From assembly GCA_023091735.1 (NCBI GenBank), contig JALKBU010000073.1:29783-93782 (forward strand): a DNA stretch of 64,000 bases, read 5' to 3'. Shown here one piece after another: positions 28,005-38,679 of the stretch. The notes below the pieces were generated by a model. That model saw only the letters and a program-made list of their open reading frames with translations. It was not told the origin of the DNA and made no database searches. Numbering within the stretch: position 1 is the first letter of the stretch; each line of letters opens with the position of its first letter. Origin of the DNA: Trichomonas tenax. Taxonomy: Eukaryota; Parabasalia; Trichomonadida; Trichomonadidae. The translations under genes and the position numbers were made by a program.

Positions 28005-29669
28005 ATGGCCACTCTCTGTCAGTTAATATGCAGATTTGGGATAAAATCTTGTTTTACGATTTTCAATGAATGTACGTTTAACAAACAAATGAATTCACGA
28101 AAATCACCGAGAAAAGCAAAAAATCTTCGCGAAAATCAAAATCCCAACAACAGTGTTACGCACACTAAGAAGACTCCTCTTAAAGAAACGAAAGAAGAGC
28201 AATCACAAAACGCAGAATTAAATAAAAATGAGTCAGATGATGATAAAATCAAAGTATATTTACGTGTACGACCTCTCATCAATGATGAAAATCCAATTGA
28301 CTTAACATTGGACGATAATACAATCACAATTCGCCCTCCAAAATCGAAAAACTCTTCATACTTCTGTGTTGACAAATCTTTTAAATTCAGAGGAATTCTA
28401 AACTCACATGCAAATCAGCAACAAGTGTTTGAGCTTGTTGCTGCAGATTTACTCGAAAATTTCTTAACTGGATCCGATGTTCACATTTTTTGCTACGGGA
28501 GTACAAACGCTGGTAAAACATATACGATAAACGGTAATGAGGAAGAGCCTGGTTTGCTTTATCGCGTCTTAAACCAAATTGTTCCAAGTATCTTAGAAAA
28601 TAATTCAGAAACAGCCAAACTTTATGCATCATTCAACGAAATCTACAATGAGAGAATCTATGATCTCCTTTCTGATAAGAAAGAGTCACTCTCAATCGGT
28701 TTTAATGTTATGGGCGACACAGAAATTAAAGGTTGTATCGAAATACCGATAGAAACTGTCGATGACATCAAAACAGTAGTTCAGAAAGGAATCGAATGTA
28801 GACACAAAGGAACAACAGAGTTTAATCTTGATTCATCAAGATCACACTCAATTTTCAGATTAAAGCTGGCAACAGAGAATGGGTACTCATGGCTATCGAT
28901 TGTTGACCTAGCTGGCTCTGAGCGCCTTTCTGTTATGAATTCCTGTTTCGGCTCATTCAAGGAAGCGTGTAACATCAACAAAGGAATGTTAGTTCTCGGT
29001 AAATGCATTCGCTGCTTGAAAGAACAAGGAAAAACCTCACAGAAAATTCCAATTCCTTACCGCGAATCAAAACTCACTCATATCTTCAAAAATTTGTTCG
29101 AACCAACAAAGAGGCAGGCGAAGGCTGCAATCATCATCAACATTTCTCCCAATATCACTCAGATCGAAGATACAATCTTTTCTCTACAATTCGCAGCAGA
29201 AGCCTCTGAGTGCTCCATCAGACAGATTTCTCGTCCGCAGGACATTCCGGGTGCAAACGATTCGAGCCAAAACATTCTCCGTGAGTCCAGCACAGTTTTA
29301 TTTTTCGATGACAGCCCTGAAACGATTGAACGCAGAATCAGGCTCGAAATCGGTAAAAATATGGAAGAGACACTCCTTCAGCAAAAGATGCAGTACGAGT
29401 TTGATATTCAACAAAAATTGCAGCTTATTGAGAAATTGCCAACGAAAGACAGCATGATCAAGGAATCCCCTGAGATCATGAAAACGTACCTCAATCGGCT
29501 GCAGTCCATCACCGATCAAAATGCCGCAATCGAAAAGCAAATAGCGGAAATATCGAGTGAACAGGACCTCATCAAGCAGCAGCACGCGCAGAGTCTATCT
29601 GAAATCCATGAAATCGAAGCCCAGATTCAAGAATTGAAATTAACCTTAGATGTGATGTCAAATTTATAA
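28005..29669 (+). CDS. kinesin motor protein, kinesin-6-like
   Basis: 554 residues if the ATG at 28005 is used; a second ATG at 28089 (MNSRKSPRKAK) would remove 28 residues and gives a more usual basic N-terminus, so the start is uncertain. The motor domain is complete: KVYLRVRPL (first strand), P-loop YGSTNAGKTYT (about 163-173), switch I LDSSRSHSIF (about 275-284), switch II DLAGSERLS (about 300-308), and the microtubule-binding PYRESKLTHIFKNLF. Asn in the P-loop (TNAGKT), the form of the ACNINKGMLVLGKCIRCL helix and the short insertless motor resemble kinesin-6 (KIF20/KIF23, cytokinesis motors) more than kinesin-1. The last ~100 residues form a coiled coil (EKQIAEISSEQDLIKQQHAQ). It would use ATP to move on microtubules; a division role is inferred from the subfamily. 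The stop overlaps TAAA. The DENN gene follows after 52 bp. Confidence 0.9.
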   Translation: MATLCQLICRFGIKSCFTIFNECTFNKQMNSRKSPRKAKNLRENQNPNNSVTHTKKTPLKETKEEQSQNAELNKNESDDDKIKVYLRVRPLINDENPIDLTLDDNTITIRPPKSKNSSYFCVDKSFKFRGILNSHANQQQVFELVAADLLENFLTGSDVHIFCYGSTNAGKTYTINGNEEEPGLLYRVLNQIVPSILENNSETAKLYASFNEIYNERIYDLLSDKKESLSIGFNVMGDTEIKGCIEIPIETVDDIKTVVQKGIECRHKGTTEFNLDSSRSHSIFRLKLATENGYSWLSIVDLAGSERLSVMNSCFGSFKEACNINKGMLVLGKCIRCLKEQGKTSQKIPIPYRESKLTHIFKNLFEPTKRQAKAAIIINISPNITQIEDTIFSLQFAAEASECSIRQISRPQDIPGANDSSQNILRESSTVLFFDDSPETIERRIRLEIGKNMEETLLQQKMQYEFDIQQKLQLIEKLPTKDSMIKESPEIMKTYLNRLQSITDQNAAIEKQIAEISSEQDLIKQQHAQSLSEIHEIEAQIQELKLTLDVMSNL

Positions 29670-29721
29670 ATTTTATGTTTATTTTTTGTAAACGATTGAA
29701 TTTTTGATTCTATAATTTTTG

Positions 29722-31242
29722 ATGGATTCCCCGCTCACTGGGGGTCTTAGTCGCATGGATAGGACCCTTACAACGTCTGTTGCTGAGCTGAACAGCATCC
29801 TCACCATCGAAAATTATGAGCAATTCTTTTTAATTGGGATTCAACCTGATAAAACTCCAAATGATTCTCCACAGGTTTTAATTGCATATCCTTCCTATCA
29901 GATAGCAGAACTGAACCAAAAGCAAATCATAGAGCACGCGCTTCCGTATGGCACAAATAAACGTAAAACTAAGTCTGGAAATTTTGTTATACAAGAAGAA
30001 TTCTCATTCATGCTGCGCTTCAGGGAGAGCGAAGTATACGGCATAACAGTAACATTTTACTCAAACTCGTCAGATTTGCCTTTTTTTATGAGCAAAAACA
30101 CAAAAAATACACTATTTTCATTCGTTGTATTATCGAGAGTTCCTACACTGTCTACACACTTCTCTTTTCTTACATATCTCGTTCTCGTTGTTACAGGAGG
30201 AATTCCAAAGTTTAAGTTAAGCAACGAAGTCACATTTGTACCAAATTTTCCTGGCCTGCCGATCCCAGACTTAAAAGTTACGAACTCGATAGCGCATTAT
30301 GAAACATTCGAAGTTCCCGAAAATATTGCAAAATTCATCGAAGTATATCACGAATGCTCACCAGGAATGCCATCAATGAACATAACTGATAAACTACAGC
30401 TGCATTTTCAGCCAAACGATGATTCACAGTCGATTTTAAATACAGCATTAGATACTGTGTGTTCGATATTAGAGCCCAATCTGATCCTTGACGTCATATC
30501 TGCGATATACTTAGATTACCAAGTGCTCGTTATTGGGTCTTGTCTTGAAGAAGTCTCGTTATCAGTTCTTGCATTTGTGCACCTCATCGATCCGATGAAG
30601 TACTCGGGAATAGTTATGCCCCTGCTACCGCAATCCGGGAAGTATTTTGATATCCTTCAGGCACCAACACCGTACATAATTGGAACGATGCCAAGCGACC
30701 GATTGCTCGATGTCGAGTTTATCAACACCACAGTCTTTGTAAATCTGGATACAAAGACAGTGGAAACAGATGATGAGATGCCACACTATCCAGACGCAGA
30801 AAATATCACAAAAGAACTCAAAAAAATATTCTCGACAAAATCAAAGACGCCATATCCATATGTATTCCCTACAGAGTATAAATCGCATCTTAAACACAAA
30901 TACTCATTCACACCTATCACCATCAATCAAATTATGTCGGCAATTCGCAAGCCTCTTGAAAATATTACAACAGATTTCATCTTTTCTTTCTTCGTTACTG
31001 ATATAGATCACGAAGGATCTTCCCCTGTTTTCAATAGAGAATTATTCTTAATGGTAATGCCTCAAGAATCTTTCTTCCAGGATATACTTAACTCGCAAAC
31101 GTTTGAGCAGTGGACATCCCAGAAACTGGATGAGTTCATGATTTATAAGGGTATTGATATCAAGAAGCGTAAGAAGAGTGTCAGGCGCAGCACGATGGGC
31201 AACCGGCCAAGGAAAATGTCGGTGAAAGTCCTTGGTCTTTAA
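29722..31242 (+). CDS. DENN-domain protein (putative Rab guanine-nucleotide exchange factor)
   Basis: 506 residues from the ATG at 29722 (MDSPLTGGLSRMDRTL). The upstream DENN segment is in the first ~160 residues (FFLIGIQPDKT, VLIAYPSYQ, FSFMLRFRESEVYGITVTF, FSFVVLSRVPTLSTHFSFL). The central DENN core follows at about 230-350 (LDVISAIYLDYQVLVIGSCL, YSGIVMPLLPQSGKYFDILQ, PTPYIIGTMPSD), with the pattern of hydrophobic strands and the P-x-P-Y-I-I-G signature typical of the family. The C-terminal ~130 residues may be a downstream DENN segment, ending in a basic tail. DENN proteins activate Rab GTPases on endosomes and other membranes; the target Rab cannot be told. Same strand as the kinesin gene, 52 bp downstream, and upstream of the second BEACH gene. 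Confidence 0.85.
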   Translation: MDSPLTGGLSRMDRTLTTSVAELNSILTIENYEQFFLIGIQPDKTPNDSPQVLIAYPSYQIAELNQKQIIEHALPYGTNKRKTKSGNFVIQEEFSFMLRFRESEVYGITVTFYSNSSDLPFFMSKNTKNTLFSFVVLSRVPTLSTHFSFLTYLVLVVTGGIPKFKLSNEVTFVPNFPGLPIPDLKVTNSIAHYETFEVPENIAKFIEVYHECSPGMPSMNITDKLQLHFQPNDDSQSILNTALDTVCSILEPNLILDVISAIYLDYQVLVIGSCLEEVSLSVLAFVHLIDPMKYSGIVMPLLPQSGKYFDILQAPTPYIIGTMPSDRLLDVEFINTTVFVNLDTKTVETDDEMPHYPDAENITKELKKIFSTKSKTPYPYVFPTEYKSHLKHKYSFTPITINQIMSAIRKPLENITTDFIFSFFVTDIDHEGSSPVFNRELFLMVMPQESFFQDILNSQTFEQWTSQKLDEFMIYKGIDIKKRKKSVRRSTMGNRPRKMSVKVLGL

Positions 31243-31794
31243 GTTTTGTTTGTTGTTTTTATTTTCTAATTTTATTGTAATTAAATTCATGTATTGTTTG
31301 TTATATTTTAAGATCTTTTCTTCCTCCGTTGAAATATTAAAGGTGTTTGCACTTCTTACGCCCGGCCAATTTGTCCCCTGCTCATAGGGTAGATACTAGG
31401 CATCATATGCAGTGTCCCTACCGAGAGAAAATTAAAATATATTTTATGAAAAACTCAAATCTAGATGATTTGATCAAAGAAATAGAATACCCATAAAGAG
31501 CAGGAATAATATAACATGCCGGTGATTTTGGAATTAATTATACTTAATTAGATGAATACTAAAATAAATTTTAGAATACGCTATTAACATGTTATTTCGA
31601 AGAAGAAAAATTTATAGATATCCGACCACTCAGTTTTTGTTGCCCTAGGATACACTTTTCTGGATATCTATAAAAAAATTTTAGGGGAGAATGTTAAACC
31701 ACAAAACGCATGTTTTTGACTTTGATTTCGGGTTCTCGATATCAAGCGACTGATAATTTACCACAAATTTAGGAGATTTTATATTATTATTTTG
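31243..31794. other. intergenic DNA with a MITE-like hairpin
   Basis: About 550 bp. Besides the inverted repeat at 31608-31682 there is a weak fold near 31385-31425 (GGGTAGATAC against GTGTCCCTACC). No coding signal. Confidence 0.45.
31608..31682. repeat. 75-bp inverted repeat (MITE-like)
   Basis: AAATTTATAGATATCC at 31608-31623 is matched by GGATATCTATAAAAAAATTT at 31662-31681. The inner 38 bp is unique. It lies about 130 bp upstream of the BEACH-2 initiator. Confidence 0.55.
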
Positions 31795-31800
31795 TCACTT
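31795..31800 (+). promoter_or_regulatory. initiator of the second BEACH gene
   Basis: TCACTT preceded by TTTTG; its +1 base (31797) is 17 nt before the ATG at 31814. This is the best initiator in the window and decides that start over the in-frame TTG at 31802. Confidence 0.65.
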
Positions 31801-31813
31801 TTTGTTATCATCA

Positions 31814-34800
31814 ATGCTTTTTCATCGCTCAAATTCCGCTGGAGAACCTTTTTCTTTTGACAACGAGAAGTACATGAAACTTCAGAACATTGATGATAAA
31901 ATAAACATGTTATCTCAAGGTATAAACACATTTGTCACGAATTATAAGAAAAATCCACCGAATCCGAAAGTGAAAGACAAACATAACGACACGGGTGCGT
32001 TTTATAGTGTTTTTATTAATGATTATTCGCTTATTTTACATAATAATTTAAGTAATTTAATTGTTGCAATTCCATTTTTTCGACAAATTCTCAATGGATT
32101 ACCAAATTGCGAGAAATTGGCGGAATTGAGTCAAATAATCATCAATGATATTAAGACAAAAGGCGCCAATTACGAAAATTCTTTCAAAGCATTACAATCT
32201 CTTTGCACTGTTGAGTCATTTTGCATCAATTTCCTTTCTTCAGGAAGGTTTACCGAAATTTTTGTCGATTTTATCAAAGATTTGCACTTCGATGAGTTAT
32301 GTGGAATTTTACTCTCTTTTCAAACAGATCAATTCATTAACACGATGAAAACAATGAATGCCATTACAACTCTATTTCCAATTTTGAATTATGTCGTTGG
32401 AATACAAGAAGCCCAAAATATTATTCCTGAAGCAAACTTTATTCAAATAATTACTTTCGTTTTCAACATGTTCCAACTTTGCTACACAATAAACGATTTG
32501 CCAATGATAGATGTCGACAACTTCCTGTTTAGACAAAATAAATTACTTTTGAGTTATCCAATTTTCAAAATAACAAGGATATACGAATCTCTAAGCAAAC
32601 AGGATCCACATTACGTTATTCATCCGAGCATATTGCGAATATACGAAGATTTATATTTAAATTACGGTGAAGATTACGAAAAGAAGTCTGATTTAATAAA
32701 TTACATCGCAGGGATATCAACAGAATATTCAATCGAGTACGCAAATGAATTTAAGCTGATAAAATGGTTTGATCCAGAAATATGTCGAAGATATCCACTA
32801 TTGAGTGGATTTTCACAAATCATTCGATCAATAGCGCACGTTAAACCTGATGATATCACGCAAATATTGAAATTAATTTTCAAACAAATTACTTTACCGT
32901 TAAAACCAGAAATACTGTTCAATGATATTCTTGGATTGTTTAGCAGACTCATCACCGAAGATAAAATAACTCCGGCTCAATTTGGTGATGCATATTTCAT
33001 AAAACTCTTGATTTTAGACGCTGATCCAAAGGATCTTGCAGTAAAACTTCTTCAAAATCCGGAATTCCAAACAATGCTTAAGTTAGTATTCGATTCTAAA
33101 AGAATTGGAAGTTATACTTTTAAATTACTCGAACAAATCATCAAAACAGCTGAAATCAACAAAAAATACTCATTTACAGACTATGTAATCCAACTACTGC
33201 ATGAAAACTATAATGATACAATATTGACGTATTTTATTGAAAATTTAGATTATCAATGCGTTCCAGACATATTTTACCAAGTGCTATCATTTGATCACAT
33301 TCTAGACACCATAAGAATGTTCCATGCAGCAGATTGTTTCTCGATTGTAACGAGAAAACTAAGTTTAGGAAATAAATGGGTCATTCCATTCTTAACATTC
33401 ATAAATACCATCGTTATGCATGAGAATGACCATTTCTTCGATGAATGGGTTATCATTCAACCAATTTCTTCTCCAATCTTCAAATTAGAAAAAGAATCAA
33501 TTCAAGAGTTTGTTTTACCACTAATTCCAAACGATCCAATACCAATACCAAGTTTAGCACCACTGTGCGATGAATTTCTAACAACATCAAATTATAATCT
33601 TTATCTTTTAGGCGCTTATGCACTTCCAATCTATACAAAGCTCGGATTCCAAATAGACAAGGTTTTGAACATCAAAATGATCACAAACAGATTCGTTCGA
33701 TTAACAGACTTCGAAACAATTCTCGAAAAAAATGTTCGTTGTGTCAGCGAATGTTTGATGCAGCCTGTTGACAATTTCCCGATTTTCGAGTTCTTCCCAG
33801 GCCACGGCGCAGGATGGCTCGAGACATCTGATCAAATTATTTATTCCATGGTGACATTAAATATCAGATTCGATCAACCATCGCATGAATTATATAGTTT
33901 CCTTAATTTTAACAATTTAAGTGTTGGAATACAAGGAAACCAACTTGTTGCCCCTGATGGCAAAATATTGGTGGAAATAGAAATCAGCAAATGGCACAAC
34001 ATAATTTTATTATTCACAAGATCACCAAACATTATCTCTTTTTATTTAGATCAGCAACAAATTTTCTCTGTTCCTTCACAAGAAAAAGGTGTTTTATTGC
34101 AAACAATCGGTAACAAACTTTATCCAACAATGGCGATGTCTGTTGTTAACAATGTCAATGGCTTAACAAAGCCAATGACCGAAAATGAAGCATTACAATA
34201 TAAATTACCAGAAACATCAAACATCAATTTGAAGCCAATGAAATCTGTTGGCCTGGCTCTATACAATGCTGTTTCAACACTGTATTCATCGGATCAAAAC
34301 ATAATGAGGCTTTTCGAGAAACTCGGCAACTTCAATGAAGAAATGAAAGATGATTACATCAGAGTTATTGCTATGATTCCTGACATTTGTTCGATTGACT
34401 ATGCATTGTTCTTCAAGCATTTCATCACTATGCTAAAAGAACAATCACTATATTGCACATCGGGATGGACAAAAGAGTTCGCTTTGTCAATATTGTGGGT
34501 GAAAGATACAAATCTAAGAAGCGACATTTTCATGTCAGTCTTCAATGATTTCGAGTTTTGGTCATCAATGCCATCAATTGCTTTAATCGAGTTCATAGAA
34601 ACAGTTCAGAACTTCACTGCTCAACACAAAGATATTCTTAACTTCGAGAAGTTGATAAATTCCAATATTTTCAGGCAATTAATTTATTTGATTTATGCAG
34701 TTCAATCGGATCAGTTGTGGAAAACTTTGATAACATTTTATGTTTTCCTTCTCCAGTTCTCCAATAACTTAGCGAACAAACAAACAGCACAAATCGTGAG

Positions 34801-37800
34801 ATCTTCTAATGTTTGGTCTTTCATCAACTCAATGGATTTAGAAGATAATCCTCTCGAACCTTTCGTTCTTAACTTCAGTCACACATCAGATCGTCAAAGT
34901 CACTTCATTTCATGTTTACTTGATTACGAAGAGAAAAGCAAAGTTCGCATTTTCTCTTCTCGAGATTTATTCGCTTGTGCATTTATTGCAACGCCTGAAT
35001 GCACTCTGAAAATCATTTCAAATGCTTTATCTAGGAACTTAGATAACTTGTTCATGGAGCAGAATTTGCCACTTCTTAATTGCTCAGTTCAAAGATTCCC
35101 GCTCGAAATTGGTTTATGGAATTTCTTGTACACAAAAATGTGCGATGTTAATGTCAATATCGTGAATCTCACAGGAAAACTTACCATCAAGAAACCATTT
35201 TATATCTCATCAATTATCGCAATGATTATTGCATTGTTCAAATATGATATTGATGAAAATAGAGATTTCTTCGAAATTGCAACGAAAGCATTTAAATCTA
35301 TATTCACTTCCGCTTTGAATTTCTTCACACAGAACTTTATGCATTGCTTCATTGATCTTATTGCTGGTGGAAGCACAATAATTCCGGCTATTCAAGTTGA
35401 AGAAGTGAAAATACCAAAGTCAATCAAGTTGCTGAAAACAGAAATGACTTTGGTCAAATCACAGATCAACAACGTTTACAAGAGATGGATTCTCAATGTT
35501 AACAGAATTTTGGAGGAAAGGTCTTTAGCAACCTCTATCCCTGATGGTTTTGTTCAATTTGTTTCTTCATTCTTAGTCAACTTGATCAAAGAACAATGTG
35601 GCGATTGGTCCACAAAGAGTCCCCGTGGTATTGCTATCATTACTGCTTATGCACATCCAGCAATCAAGAAGTCCTTCTTTATCAATTACTTAAGTGATAT
35701 CGGAAAATCATCGAAGAAGACAATGACAGCGATTGCTGATTCACTTTATTATTTAGCAGAAAACCAAACCGCTTTGTTTGATGATAAAGACATCACAAGC
35801 AAAGTCATTGAGTTCTGCAAAGCCAACGAGAAACTTGCAAGTTTGTTCGTTAAATTCATCACCGTTGTCTTCCCAACTGTTGATGATTCACTCCTTGAAA
35901 CAGCTATTGATTTAATTACACCAACAATTAGTTCTCTTTCTATGTCAAACGTTATAATAATTTTAAGCAGCATAGTTAAGAGAGAAGCAACTGATAAAGT
36001 TAATATATTTACAGCCAGTATCATGAAGAGAGCAAAGCGTGTTGTTTCATTTAGCGGAAATGTTACTGAAGAGCAAACACAGCTTGAAAACACAATCAAG
36101 ACAACTGACAATATCAGAGCAGTTGAAAACATCTCAGATTTGCTTCAGAAGCATATTACTTATGAATCTGTTGAGTTATATGAAAAGTTGGATCCTGATT
36201 TCCATGATACCAAGAAATTAATTACAAATATGTTCAGAATCGCTTCAAGGAATGCGATTTTTGTTTGGTACAACTTAAGGACTTTCTATATGAACTTGAA
36301 TTTCTTCTTGAAGGATCAAGAGAAGTTCATCTGCTTGAAGAGAATGTATTCATGGCCATCAATATCACAAACGATTAAGGCAGAGTCTTACAGAATGAGT
36401 CCATTCATTACACCAATGCACATTCCTATATCTGTTTTCACATCTCCATTCCCAATTTATACACCAAGTGATGAACCGCCAAAAGTCGTCACTCCTAATA
36501 CAACGATGTTTGGGTATTTGGCTGATTTCGATGTCAACATTGAGCTATTCGAGTATTTGCCGCAGAAAATGTTCAGATGTGCTGGTTTATTCTACACCAG
36601 AGAAAGCGACTTATTAGACTTGTTCATGAGCGTTTATGGCGAATATACAAACATGACAAACTCGAGGTTGATAAGATTGGATACAAAAGTTCCTTGTGTC
36701 ACATTTACTTCTCCAAAAGCAATTACAATTTTAACCGGTGCTCAGATTATCAACGAAAGCATTTTGTCTTTGGTTCAAGTCACACCTCAGGCATACACAA
36801 CATTATTGGAATCTGCATTCTTGAGCGAATATGGAGAATACGGAATGTTCTGCGGAAGGATTGTTTTAACAATTAATCTTTCAACAGTTTTGTACATCAG
36901 GCCAACAATTTACTGCTGCCATCAATTCTGCTTCGAATTCTTCTCAGCGACAGCAGGAAACTTCATTATTGAGTTGAATTCAAATCAGTTACCAATTCTT
37001 CCTAAACTCAATAACATCGATCTTCTACCACTTGAAGAACTAACGAACAAATGGATCGAAGGTGGTCTTTCAACATTCGATTATCTTTTGGGAGTCAATT
37101 ACTACGCAGGTAGAAGTTTAGTTGATTTATCAGCATATCCTGTTTTCCCAAGAATCGTTCAAAGCTTCAAGGGAACTAAGAACGAACCAATATCGATTCG
37201 TGACTTATCTCTTCCGGTTCAAATAACTGCTGATAAAGAGAACAGCCAGAACAAGTTGAAGAGCAAATATGCTATGCAGAAATTCTATCATGCAGAGAAC
37301 GTTTCAAATCCAATGATTGTTTCATCTCTTTTAGTTAGAATCATTCCTTTCTGCCGTTACCAATGGTTCATCAATGATGGATGGGATGCTGGCGACAGGA
37401 ACTTCTTGTCTATTCCATTCCACTTAACAATCACAGCCAAAACTATGTATGAATTGATTCCAGATCATTTTGTCACTCCAGAAGTTTTCATTAATGTCAA
37501 CAACTTCCAACTCAAAAATGGAATCAAGTTTGACACATTAATGCCAGAATGGTGCAACACTCCAACAGAATTCGTTGAGAAGCACCGCTCATTGCTTGAA
37601 TCAGCAAGAACAAGATTGGAGCTCAATAAGTGGCTTGATTTAATTTTCGGTGTCAAACAGACATCAAAAGAGGATTACAATGTCTTCAATCCACTTTCAT
37701 ATTCAGAAAACTCACAGACATCAAATGATCAAAAGACAATTATACAACAACAAAACTGGACTGAACTTTGTGGCCAAGTTCCAAGAAAAGTTTTCTCCAC

Positions 37801-38557
37801 TCCTCACGAAGAGTCCAAATTCCTTGCGAAGCAAGACTTTGTCAGCCTTGTCTTCAACTTGAATCCTGCACTTAATGTTCTCTTCTCTATCAACACTCAA
37901 ACATGCAGACTCTTTGTTAAAGATCAAGTTCTCTTAACATCGCCAGAGCTTGCAAATGCGACATCGATCAACATGTCACGGCCAAATGAATACATTGTTG
38001 TTATCACATATTCTATTTCACTTGTTAGATCGTATCTCTATGTCAACAACACAATTTATCCTCTCGCAAACTTGAGAATTTCATCTCCTCTGAAGACAGT
38101 CGTTCATGAATCATCTATGGTTTGCATCACATCATGCGATGACAAGATTGTTTTCTGGTCGGCATCATCTGGATCCATCATCAAGATGATTGAAATGAGT
38201 GACATTTCAGCAATGTATGTTGATAACTCAATTGACTCGGTTTTCGTTGCAAGTTCATCAAACATCTCTCAGTTCACTCTTAGTGGAACATTAATTAGAA
38301 GGTTCAGCAACACAAGCACAGTTTCATGCATCACCGTCTTTGGATGCGGCTACGGCATCTCAGACCGAAACATTTCAGTTGGAAACACGGATGGCACTGT
38401 TGGTCTCTTCTATATCGATGATTCGACTAATGAGATTGTTGATGCTCGCGAAACTAAGATTTCGAATTCTCCGATCATGCATATTGTTCCAGATCAAAGC
38501 GGCTCTCAGCTTAATGTATATGATATCACATCTGAATATACATCATTATCATGTTAG
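31814..38557 (+). CDS. giant BEACH-domain protein (ConA-like, PH-BEACH, BEACH, WD40), BEACH-2
   Basis: 2247 residues from the ATG at 31814 (MLFHRSNSAGEPFSFDNEKY). Helical N-terminal region to about 650, then a ConA-like lectin segment at about 660-785 (GAGWLETSDQIIYSMVTLNI, KWHNIILLFTRSPNIISFYL). A long helical stretch follows, then a divergent PH-BEACH region (about 1560-1725) and BEACH at about 1739-1960: ELTNKWIEGGLSTFDYLLGV, YYAGRSLVDLSAYPVFPRI, FCRYQWFINDGWDAGDRNFL, ELIPDHFVTPEVFIN and LMPEWCNTPTEFVEKHRSLL. C-terminal WD40-type repeats (about 2015-2247) include KIVFWSASSGSIIKMIE. The FPRI and GWDAGDRNFLSIP variants make it clearly distinct from BEACH-1, so this is an old paralogue, not a recent duplicate. 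Role in membrane traffic or lysosome/phagosome biology is inferred from the family. Confidence 0.93.
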   Translation: MLFHRSNSAGEPFSFDNEKYMKLQNIDDKINMLSQGINTFVTNYKKNPPNPKVKDKHNDTGAFYSVFINDYSLILHNNLSNLIVAIPFFRQILNGLPNCEKLAELSQIIINDIKTKGANYENSFKALQSLCTVESFCINFLSSGRFTEIFVDFIKDLHFDELCGILLSFQTDQFINTMKTMNAITTLFPILNYVVGIQEAQNIIPEANFIQIITFVFNMFQLCYTINDLPMIDVDNFLFRQNKLLLSYPIFKITRIYESLSKQDPHYVIHPSILRIYEDLYLNYGEDYEKKSDLINYIAGISTEYSIEYANEFKLIKWFDPEICRRYPLLSGFSQIIRSIAHVKPDDITQILKLIFKQITLPLKPEILFNDILGLFSRLITEDKITPAQFGDAYFIKLLILDADPKDLAVKLLQNPEFQTMLKLVFDSKRIGSYTFKLLEQIIKTAEINKKYSFTDYVIQLLHENYNDTILTYFIENLDYQCVPDIFYQVLSFDHILDTIRMFHAADCFSIVTRKLSLGNKWVIPFLTFINTIVMHENDHFFDEWVIIQPISSPIFKLEKESIQEFVLPLIPNDPIPIPSLAPLCDEFLTTSNYNLYLLGAYALPIYTKLGFQIDKVLNIKMITNRFVRLTDFETILEKNVRCVSECLMQPVDNFPIFEFFPGHGAGWLETSDQIIYSMVTLNIRFDQPSHELYSFLNFNNLSVGIQGNQLVAPDGKILVEIEISKWHNIILLFTRSPNIISFYLDQQQIFSVPSQEKGVLLQTIGNKLYPTMAMSVVNNVNGLTKPMTENEALQYKLPETSNINLKPMKSVGLALYNAVSTLYSSDQNIMRLFEKLGNFNEEMKDDYIRVIAMIPDICSIDYALFFKHFITMLKEQSLYCTSGWTKEFALSILWVKDTNLRSDIFMSVFNDFEFWSSMPSIALIEFIETVQNFTAQHKDILNFEKLINSNIFRQLIYLIYAVQSDQLWKTLITFYVFLLQFSNNLANKQTAQIVRSSNVWSFINSMDLEDNPLEPFVLNFSHTSDRQSHFISCLLDYEEKSKVRIFSSRDLFACAFIATPECTLKIISNALSRNLDNLFMEQNLPLLNCSVQRFPLEIGLWNFLYTKMCDVNVNIVNLTGKLTIKKPFYISSIIAMIIALFKYDIDENRDFFEIATKAFKSIFTSALNFFTQNFMHCFIDLIAGGSTIIPAIQVEEVKIPKSIKLLKTEMTLVKSQINNVYKRWILNVNRILEERSLATSIPDGFVQFVSSFLVNLIKEQCGDWSTKSPRGIAIITAYAHPAIKKSFFINYLSDIGKSSKKTMTAIADSLYYLAENQTALFDDKDITSKVIEFCKANEKLASLFVKFITVVFPTVDDSLLETAIDLITPTISSLSMSNVIIILSSIVKREATDKVNIFTASIMKRAKRVVSFSGNVTEEQTQLENTIKTTDNIRAVENISDLLQKHITYESVELYEKLDPDFHDTKKLITNMFRIASRNAIFVWYNLRTFYMNLNFFLKDQEKFICLKRMYSWPSISQTIKAESYRMSPFITPMHIPISVFTSPFPIYTPSDEPPKVVTPNTTMFGYLADFDVNIELFEYLPQKMFRCAGLFYTRESDLLDLFMSVYGEYTNMTNSRLIRLDTKVPCVTFTSPKAITILTGAQIINESILSLVQVTPQAYTTLLESAFLSEYGEYGMFCGRIVLTINLSTVLYIRPTIYCCHQFCFEFFSATAGNFIIELNSNQLPILPKLNNIDLLPLEELTNKWIEGGLSTFDYLLGVNYYAGRSLVDLSAYPVFPRIVQSFKGTKNEPISIRDLSLPVQITADKENSQNKLKSKYAMQKFYHAENVSNPMIVSSLLVRIIPFCRYQWFINDGWDAGDRNFLSIPFHLTITAKTMYELIPDHFVTPEVFINVNNFQLKNGIKFDTLMPEWCNTPTEFVEKHRSLLESARTRLELNKWLDLIFGVKQTSKEDYNVFNPLSYSENSQTSNDQKTIIQQQNWTELCGQVPRKVFSTPHEESKFLAKQDFVSLVFNLNPALNVLFSINTQTCRLFVKDQVLLTSPELANATSINMSRPNEYIVVITYSISLVRSYLYVNNTIYPLANLRISSPLKTVVHESSMVCITSCDDKIVFWSASSGSIIKMIEMSDISAMYVDNSIDSVFVASSSNISQFTLSGTLIRRFSNTSTVSCITVFGCGYGISDRNISVGNTDGTVGLFYIDDSTNEIVDARETKISNSPIMHIVPDQSGSQLNVYDITSEYTSLSC

Positions 38558-38679
38558 CTTGATATATTTCTTTGTTTTTTATGTTTAAAATATTTGTTTA
38601 TTTTTTAAATGATTTTTCATTTATGAATAATTATAATTGGTTAATAATAATTATTCAAGTCATTTCTGGTCACAATGGT

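Noticed and set aside
28005..31242. Kinesin and DENN genes as an operon
   Set aside because: They are only 52 bp apart, but polycistronic units are not known as a rule in trichomonads and each has its own stop and plausible short UTRs; close packing is common.
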